Source of the DNA: Hyphomonadaceae bacterium UBA2389
GTDB taxonomy: Bacteria > Pseudomonadota > Alphaproteobacteria > Caulobacterales > Aquidulcibacteraceae
Length of the DNA stretch: 9,476 nucleotides
Reading direction: 5' to 3'
NCBI GenBank assembly: GCA_002343395.1
Contig: DDSN01000053.1
Location: forward strand, 707-10,182
The translations under genes and the position numbers were made by a program. Within the stretch, counting starts at the first letter, position 1. Every line of letters begins with the position of its first letter. The notes under the pieces were generated by a model. It made no database searches, was not told the origin of the DNA, and saw only the letters and a program-made list of their open reading frames with translations. Positions 5,668 through 9,476 of this stretch are shown here, one piece after another.

Positions 5668-6921
5668 AGGCGGCGCCACGCGCGGCAGGTTGTCCATCAC
5701 CGCGCGCAGCATCGCCCGGCTGTCGGTGATGACCTGGGTGCGCCAGGCCGGCGACGACGGGTTGAACATCTCCTGGTAGTCGCGGCGGATCCGCGCCTCG
5801 TCACCGGGACTGGCGTAGCCGTGTTGCACGCCCTGGTTCTCGAGCAGCGTGACGTGCAGCGATCGGATCGAACCCAGCGTGGTCTGGCTGTCCATCGTGC
5901 CGTACTCGAACACCGCAGGCAGGTGCAGGCCGCTGCGGCGCAGCGAGCCGATCCAGCCGACGACGTCGCCGGTGACAGTGTAGAAGTCGGCGCCGGACCC
6001 CCAGTCGATCGCCTGGCCGGCGAAGACGGCCTCGAGCCGCTCCCGCACGCGCGGGTCCTTCGGCGGGTCGAAGAACAGGTGCAGCCTGCCGCGGGCACCG
6101 TAGCCCGTGTGCAGGTCCAGCGACATCGACAGGGGATAAGCCTCGAGGATCGCCTGCAGCTTCGGCGCCAGCGCCGCCAGCTGAGGCTCGAGCGCCTGCC
6201 CCCCGTAGTAGATGCCCCGCGGCACCTGGTACTGCCCCTGCAGCACGGCCTGGCGCAGCGTGCGCATCCCGTGCCGCGCGATCAGCGCCACCGCGCGCAG
6301 GTGGAACAACCGGTTGGCCAGCGATCCGGTGTCGGCCGGACCCTGCGGGTTGATCACCGCGTCGACCAGCGGGTAGCCCGCGTTGACGGTGCGGTACAGC
6401 GCGTCGCTCGTCGAGGCGTTGCGGTTCAGGTCGACGTTGTTCTCGGTGAAGCGCCGGCCGGTGGCGAAGCCGTAAGGGTTGAGGGTGTGCAGGAACAGCA
6501 CACCCGTCTCGGCGAGCGCCTCGGCGCTCGTGAACTCGGCCATGAACAGGCGCATCACCGCGCTGCCCGTCGGCCCCTCGACGCCGTGCACGCCGCTGGA
6601 GATCACGAGCAGCCGCTTCGGCGCCACCTGAGCCGGCACGTACAGCGCATCGACGCTCAGTCCCTGCAGGCCGCTGCGGCTGGGCACGGCCAGCGCGAAG
6701 CGCTCGACGCCGGACAGCCGCGCGGCGATCGCATCGCCGCGTGCGAGGAAGTCCCGGCGTGCAGCCGCGTAGTCGTCGGCGAACCAGGCCGCGGCGGCCG
6801 GATCGGGCGTGACCGGCGGGTCCTTCGGCGCCCAGCTGGCATAGAACCACGTGCTCGCGCCGACCGCGAGCGCGGCCAGGACCAGCATGGCGGAAAGCAG
6901 CCGCCTGATCGTGCGCAACAT
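5665..6921 (-). CDS. DUF2817 / M14-type carboxypeptidase-like protein, membrane-anchored
   Basis: A 418-residue protein of the DUF2817 family, related to M14 zinc carboxypeptidases. The inferred zinc ligands are His112 and Glu115 in SGVHGVEG and His271 in LDLHTGYG. The NR pair in VDLNRN (Asn166-Arg167) corresponds to the carboxylate-binding pair of M14 enzymes. Glu339 in VFEYGTMDS is the likely catalytic acid/base. This points to removal of C-terminal residues, or hydrolysis of a peptide or amide, but the substrate is not known. Residues 1-25 form a signal anchor (two Arg-containing basic turns and then LLSAMLVLAALAVGAS), placing the catalytic part in the periplasm. The ATG at 6921 has GGGAG 9 nt upstream. 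It is divergent from eda (112 nt apart) and convergent with the SGNH gene. Confidence 0.85.
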   Translation of the reverse strand: MLRTIRRLLSAMLVLAALAVGASTWFYASWAPKDPPVTPDPAAAAWFADDYAAARRDFLARGDAIAARLSGVERFALAVPSRSGLQGLSVDALYVPAQVAPKRLLVISSGVHGVEGPTGSAVMRLFMAEFTSAEALAETGVLFLHTLNPYGFATGRRFTENNVDLNRNASTSDALYRTVNAGYPLVDAVINPQGPADTGSLANRLFHLRAVALIARHGMRTLRQAVLQGQYQVPRGIYYGGQALEPQLAALAPKLQAILEAYPLSMSLDLHTGYGARGRLHLFFDPPKDPRVRERLEAVFAGQAIDWGSGADFYTVTGDVVGWIGSLRRSGLHLPAVFEYGTMDSQTTLGSIRSLHVTLLENQGVQHGYASPGDEARIRRDYQEMFNPSSPAWRTQVITDSRAMLRAVMDNLPRVAPP

Positions 6922-6954
6922 GTCGTCGGGCTCCCGGCAGCGAAACAGGCCCCG

Positions 6955-6960
6955 ACTGTA
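6955..6960 (-). promoter_or_regulatory. -10-like element (TACAGT) for the DUF2817 gene
   Basis: Read on the minus strand, TACAGTC lies 33 nt before the ATG at 6921. It is the mirror partner of the same heptamer at 6998 on the plus strand. A leader of about 26 nt is expected. No clear -35 box. Confidence 0.4.
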
Positions 6961-6997
6961 GACCCGCCGCAGCGCACCGCCGGGGCTGCGCAGGCTT

Positions 6998-7003
6998 TAC
7001 AGT
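6998..7003 (+). promoter_or_regulatory. -10-like element (TACAGT) for eda
   Basis: TACAGTC lies 30 nt before the eda ATG, matching TATAAT at four of six positions. With the element at 6955 it makes a 7-nt inverted repeat (GACTGTA ... TACAGTC) separated by 37 nt, as expected for back-to-back promoters using the same -10 word. No -35 hexamer stands out. Confidence 0.4.
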
Positions 7004-7033
7004 CCCGCCCCATCCCCCCGCCCGGAGTCCCCG

Positions 7034-7684
7034 ATGCACAAGTCCGCCCAAGCGATGCTCGAGCTGCTGCCGCAGATGCCGGTGATGCCGATCGTCTGGA
7101 TCCACGATGCCGACACCGCGCCCAGTGTCGCGCGGGCGCTGGTCGACGGCGGCGTGCGGATCTTCGAGGTGCTGCTGCGCACGCCGGCGGCGCTCGACGG
7201 GATCACCGCGATGCGCCGTGCGGTGCCGGAGGCGACCATCGGCGCCGGCACGCTGCTCGGCGCAGCCGACGTGCAGCGCGCGCTCGATGCCGGCGCGCAG
7301 TTCGGCGTCTCGCCGGGCCTGACGCCGGACCTGCTGCACGCCGCCGTCCGCCTGGAGCTGCCACTGCTGCCCGGCGTCTGGACGGCCAGCGAGGTGATGC
7401 AGGCGATGGCCTGCGGCTACGAGGCGCTGAAGCTCTTCCCGGCCAACGGGCTGCTGGGGGTGACGCAGATCGAGCAACTGCAGGCGGTGTTCCTGCGCGC
7501 GCGTTTCTGCGCGACCGGCGGCATCAAGCCCGAGCACATCCCGCGCTACCTGGCGCTGAAGAGCTGTCCCACGGTCGGCGGCAGCTGGGTGACGCCGCCG
7601 GCGCTCGTCGCCGCGCGCGACTGGCCGGCCATCACGGCGCTCGCCCGGCAGGCCGCGGCCTTCGCGGCGGAACGCGCCGCCTGA
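7034..7684 (+). CDS. eda: KDPG/KHG aldolase
   Basis: A 216-residue class I aldolase, the usual length for 2-dehydro-3-deoxy-phosphogluconate / 4-hydroxy-2-oxoglutarate aldolase. It splits KDPG to pyruvate and glyceraldehyde-3-phosphate (Entner-Doudoroff) or KHG to pyruvate and glyoxylate. The Schiff-base Lys is K133 in ALKLFPA, the general base is Glu45 in IFEVLLRTPAAL, and Arg49 follows. Phosphate-binding TGGI (162-165) and GGSW (182-185) loops and IGAGTL (69-74) are all present. The ATG at 7034 has GGAG 6 nt upstream. No edd, zwf or other sugar-acid gene is in view, so whether it serves Entner-Doudoroff, hydroxyproline/KHG or galactonate metabolism cannot be fixed. KHG cleavage would fit the nearby proline catabolism, but that is inference. 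Confidence 0.93.
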   Translation: MHKSAQAMLELLPQMPVMPIVWIHDADTAPSVARALVDGGVRIFEVLLRTPAALDGITAMRRAVPEATIGAGTLLGAADVQRALDAGAQFGVSPGLTPDLLHAAVRLELPLLPGVWTASEVMQAMACGYEALKLFPANGLLGVTQIEQLQAVFLRARFCATGGIKPEHIPRYLALKSCPTVGGSWVTPPALVAARDWPAITALARQAAAFAAERAA

Positions 7685-7707
7685 GGAGACCACAAGGCCC
7701 GCAGGCA

Positions 7708-7724
7708 CGCCCGGCTGCCGGGCG
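7708..7724. terminator. Hairpin downstream of eda
   Basis: A perfect 7-bp stem (CGCCCGG, loop CTG, CCGGGCG) begins 24 nt after the eda stop. It has no T-tract. It is the likely 3' end of the eda transcript and lies just before the phased 9-mer array. Confidence 0.5.
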
Positions 7725-7741
7725 CGCGGCCTGGGGAATCC

Positions 7742-7926
7742 TGCGGACGGCTTGTGCGCAGGCTGTGGACGGGCCGCTGATGCGGGGCCGATTCCCGGAG
7801 TACGTCCTGTGGACAACTGGCCCGGTGACAGTGGGCAAGTCCTGAACGGCGGGTGGAAAACCGGCGCAGAAAACCCTCGAGCCCGGTGGAGCGCCTGTGC
7901 AGCCGCTGTGGACCGGCGGTGGACAA
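7742..7926. repeat. 11-nt-phased array of DnaA-box-like 9-mers
   Basis: Ten copies of a 9-mer related to TGTGGACAA (reverse complement TTGTCCACA) lie in the 279-nt gap between the convergent eda and lpdV genes. Starts and matches out of nine: 7742 (6), 7753 (6), 7764 (7), 7808 (9), 7830 (7), 7852 (7), 7885 (5), 7896 (5), 7907 (7), 7918 (8). All point the same way and every interval is a multiple of 11 (11, 11, 44, 22, 22, 33, 11, 11, 11), so they face one side of the helix. The perfect copy equals the DnaA box favoured in high-GC actinobacteria and differs by one base from the E. coli type TTATCCACA. A-tracts (7857-7860 and 7870-7873) sit mid-array. DnaA binding is inferred. No dnaA, dnaN, parAB, rep or gidA gene is in view, so this is not an obvious oriC. 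No protein gene is supported here. Confidence 0.6.
7808..7816 (-). other. Best DnaA-box-like 9-mer
   Basis: TTGTCCACA on the minus strand (TGTGGACAA on the plus strand) is the one full match in the array and the most likely high-affinity site if DnaA binds here. It fits a relaxed DnaA consensus but lacks the A at position 3 of the strict E. coli box. Confidence 0.5.
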
Positions 7927-7963
7927 GCGCGGCGCCGCGCGGCGGCTCCAGATCCCGCCGCGC

Positions 7964-9361
7964 TCAGACGTGCAGCGCGTGCCCCAGCGCCCGCATCGCC
8001 GCCTCCTGCACCGCCTCGCCGAGCGTCGGGTGGGCGTGGATGGTGCCGGCGACGTCCTCGAGCCGCGCGCCCATCTCGATCGACTGCGCGAAGGCCGCGG
8101 CGAGTTCGGACACCGCGTGGCCCACGGCCTGCCAGCCCAGGATCAGGTGGTTGTCGCGCCGCGCGACCACGCGCACGAAGCCTTCGGTGGATTCCAGCGT
8201 CATCGCGCGGCCGTTCGCCGAGAACGGGAAGTGCGCATGCACCGCGTCGATGCCCGCGGCCTCGGCGTCGGCCGGCGACGGCCCCGCGACGACCACCTCC
8301 GGGTCGGTGAAGCAGATCGCCGGGATCGCCGCCGGCATCCAGCGGCGCTTCGCGCCGCTGATCAGTTCGGCCACCATCTCGCCCTGCGCCATCGCGCGGT
8401 GCGCGAGCATCGGGTCGCCGGTCAGGTCGCCGATGGCCCAGACGTTGCGCATCGACGTGCGGCACTGGTCGTCGATCCTGACCGCGCGGCCGGCCATGTC
8501 CAGCTGCAGCGACTCCAGCCCCCAGCCGTCGCTGGCGGGGCGACGGCCGACGGCCACCAGCACGCGGTCGGCCGGCAGCGCGAATTCGTCGGCCATCGCG
8601 CTGCGCACGCTCAGCGCACGGCCGTCGTCGGTCAGCCCCTGCACGCTGCAGCCCAGGTGCAGCACGACGCCCAGCCGCTTCAGCGACGCCAGCACGGGGC
8701 GGGTCAGCTCCTCGTCGTAGGCCGGCAGCACGCGCTCGGTGGCCTCGACGACGGCGACCTCGACGCCGAGCTTGCGGTAGGCGATGCCGAGCTCGAGCCC
8801 GATGTAGCCCGCGCCGACGACGACCAGGCGCTTCGGCAGGTCCGCCGGCGACAGCGCCTCGGTCGACGAGATCACCGGGCCGCCGAAGGGCAGGCCCGGC
8901 AGCTCGATCGGCCTCGACCCGGCGGCCAGCAGCAGGTGCTCGCAGCGCAGCCGCTGAACCTCGCCGTTGGCGTCGCGCACGTCGACGGTCTTGCCGTCGA
9001 CGAGGGTCGCCCGGCCGGCGATCACGCGCACGCCCGCCTTGCGCAGCAGCGACGCGACGCCGCCGGTCAGCCGGCCGACGATGCCGTCCTTCCAGCGCAC
9101 GGTCTGCGCGAGGTCCAGCGACGGCTGGGCCACGCGCACGCCCAGCGGCGAGCCCTCGGCCCATTGGCGCGCCTGCTCGAAGGCCTGCGCGGCGTGGATC
9201 AGCGCCTTCGACGGGATGCAGCCGATGTTCAGGCAGGTGCCGCCGAGCGCCTCGCCCTCGACGAGCGTCGTGCGCACGCCGAGCCGGGCGGCGCGGATCG
9301 CGGCCACGTAGCCGCCGGGGCCGCCGCCGATCACGAGCAGCGTGGTGGGGGACTCCTTCAT
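7964..9361 (-). CDS. lpdV: Dihydrolipoyl dehydrogenase, LpdV type (E3 of branched-chain 2-oxoacid dehydrogenase)
   Basis: A 465-residue FAD enzyme that reoxidises the lipoyl arm of the E2 core with NAD+. In order: FAD motif IGGGPGG (11-17); redox disulfide GGTCLNIGCIPSK with Cys43 and Cys48; NAD-binding GAGYIGLELG (183-192); second FAD block AIGDLTGDPMLAHRA (309-323); and the dimerisation domain ending in HAHPTLGE, with the His444-Glu449 pair of the partner active site. WKDGIVGRL, RRDNHLILGWQAVG and EDVAGTIHAHPTL recall Pseudomonas LpdV more than the E3 of pyruvate or 2-oxoglutarate complexes. The ATG at 9361 has GAGAGG 6 nt upstream. It follows the E2 gene by 10 nt, and the E2 stop codon overlaps that Shine-Dalgarno, so the two are translationally close and surely one operon. 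No terminator with a T-tract is seen downstream; the phased array lies there. Confidence 0.93.
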   Translation of the reverse strand: MKESPTTLLVIGGGPGGYVAAIRAARLGVRTTLVEGEALGGTCLNIGCIPSKALIHAAQAFEQARQWAEGSPLGVRVAQPSLDLAQTVRWKDGIVGRLTGGVASLLRKAGVRVIAGRATLVDGKTVDVRDANGEVQRLRCEHLLLAAGSRPIELPGLPFGGPVISSTEALSPADLPKRLVVVGAGYIGLELGIAYRKLGVEVAVVEATERVLPAYDEELTRPVLASLKRLGVVLHLGCSVQGLTDDGRALSVRSAMADEFALPADRVLVAVGRRPASDGWGLESLQLDMAGRAVRIDDQCRTSMRNVWAIGDLTGDPMLAHRAMAQGEMVAELISGAKRRWMPAAIPAICFTDPEVVVAGPSPADAEAAGIDAVHAHFPFSANGRAMTLESTEGFVRVVARRDNHLILGWQAVGHAVSELAAAFAQSIEMGARLEDVAGTIHAHPTLGEAVQEAAMRALGHALHV

Positions 9362-9371
9362 CGCGCGCCTC

Positions 9372-9476
9372 TCAAGCGGGTTCGACGAACATCAGGGCCG
9401 GCGCCTCGAGCAGCGCGCGCACGGCCTGCACGAAACGCGCCGCGTCCATGCCGTCGACGACCCGGTGGTCGAACGA
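9372..9476 (-). CDS. bkdB: Dihydrolipoamide acyltransferase (E2), C-terminal end only
   Basis: The last 34 codons of an E2 acyltransferase, reading in from the right edge and ending at TGA (9374-9372). The catalytic motif DHRVVDG is intact, with the His and Asp that drive acyl transfer between lipoyl-dihydrolipoamide and CoA. The tail then runs on through ARFVQAVRALLEAPALMFVE. Together with LpdV-type E3 directly behind, this is most likely the E2 of the branched-chain 2-oxoacid dehydrogenase complex (order E1alpha-E1beta-E2-E3 in Pseudomonas bkd operons). A pyruvate- or acetoin-type E2 cannot be excluded from this fragment alone. The start and lipoyl domain lie outside the window. Confidence 0.85.
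   Translation of the reverse strand, partial: SFDHRVVDGMDAARFVQAVRALLEAPALMFVEPA

Noticed and set aside
5801..7816. 671-codon minus-strand open frame and a similar plus-strand one across the DUF2817-eda region
   Set aside because: Low-complexity translations crossing two real genes and their promoter gap; no motif or ribosome site supports them.
7742..7926. Chromosomal or plasmid replication origin
   Set aside because: No dnaA, dnaN, gidA, parAB or rep gene and no clear AT-rich unwinding region is seen; only the DnaA-box-like array can be supported.
7752..8720. Plus-strand open frame starting inside the 9-mer array
   Set aside because: Its start region is only the translated repeat array, and the rest is antisense to lpdV with no recognisable domain.
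7632..9164. 510-codon minus-strand open frame overlapping lpdV
   Set aside because: An alternative frame of lpdV; the true frame shows the disulfide, FAD and NAD motifs.
1..9476. CRISPR array, tRNA, rRNA, riboswitch or insertion sequence
   Set aside because: No repeat-spacer pattern, cloverleaf, terminal inverted repeat with transposase, or known aptamer core was recognised by eye on either strand.

Overview
The window is very GC-rich DNA with the gene set and promoter style of a betaproteobacterium. It probably comes from the Burkholderiales (Rubrivivax/Leptothrix/Methylibium-like lineages), but this placement is inferred from protein resemblance and base composition and no search was run. 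It is ordinary-looking chromosome. I see no insertion sequence, phage gene, tRNA, rRNA or CRISPR array. Ten protein genes, two of them cut by the window edges, fill nearly everything. The longest stretch without a gene is 279 bases (7685-7963), and it holds the most unusual sequence in the window.

Layout, left to right: the 3' part of putA (proline catabolism, +); a Tat-exported patatin-like phospholipase (+), 31 nt after putA; a small Cys-rich YgbA-family protein (-); a lipase-like alpha/beta hydrolase (+); an Lrp/AsnC regulator (-); a membrane-anchored SGNH/GDSL hydrolase (+); a membrane-anchored DUF2817/M14-type carboxypeptidase-like protein (-); KDPG/KHG aldolase eda (+); and lpdV (-), preceded on the same strand by the last 34 codons of a dihydrolipoamide acyltransferase (-). 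Transcription direction flips at every step in the middle of the window. The only likely co-transcribed pairs are putA-patatin and E2-lpdV.

All four convergent junctions contain a perfect GC-rich inverted repeat without a T-tract, so they may be bidirectional ends of transcription. Two of the three divergent gaps carry opposed -10-like hexamers of the GACAAT/TACAGT/TACGAT type about 25-40 nt before the start codons; the third has one on the plus strand only. No convincing -35 boxes were seen.

Functionally, both ends point to amino-acid catabolism: proline oxidation by PutA, and branched-chain 2-oxoacid dehydrogenase through E2 and LpdV. An Lrp-type regulator lies between them. The middle genes are single-gene units for lipid, envelope and peptide hydrolysis plus a possible nitrosative-stress protein, and they do not form one obvious pathway.

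The best candidate for something undescribed is between the convergent eda and lpdV genes. Ten degenerate copies of a DnaA-box-like 9-mer (TGTGGACAA) lie there, all in one orientation and all on the same 11-nt register. It looks like a helically phased DnaA-binding or decayed repeat locus away from any visible replication gene.
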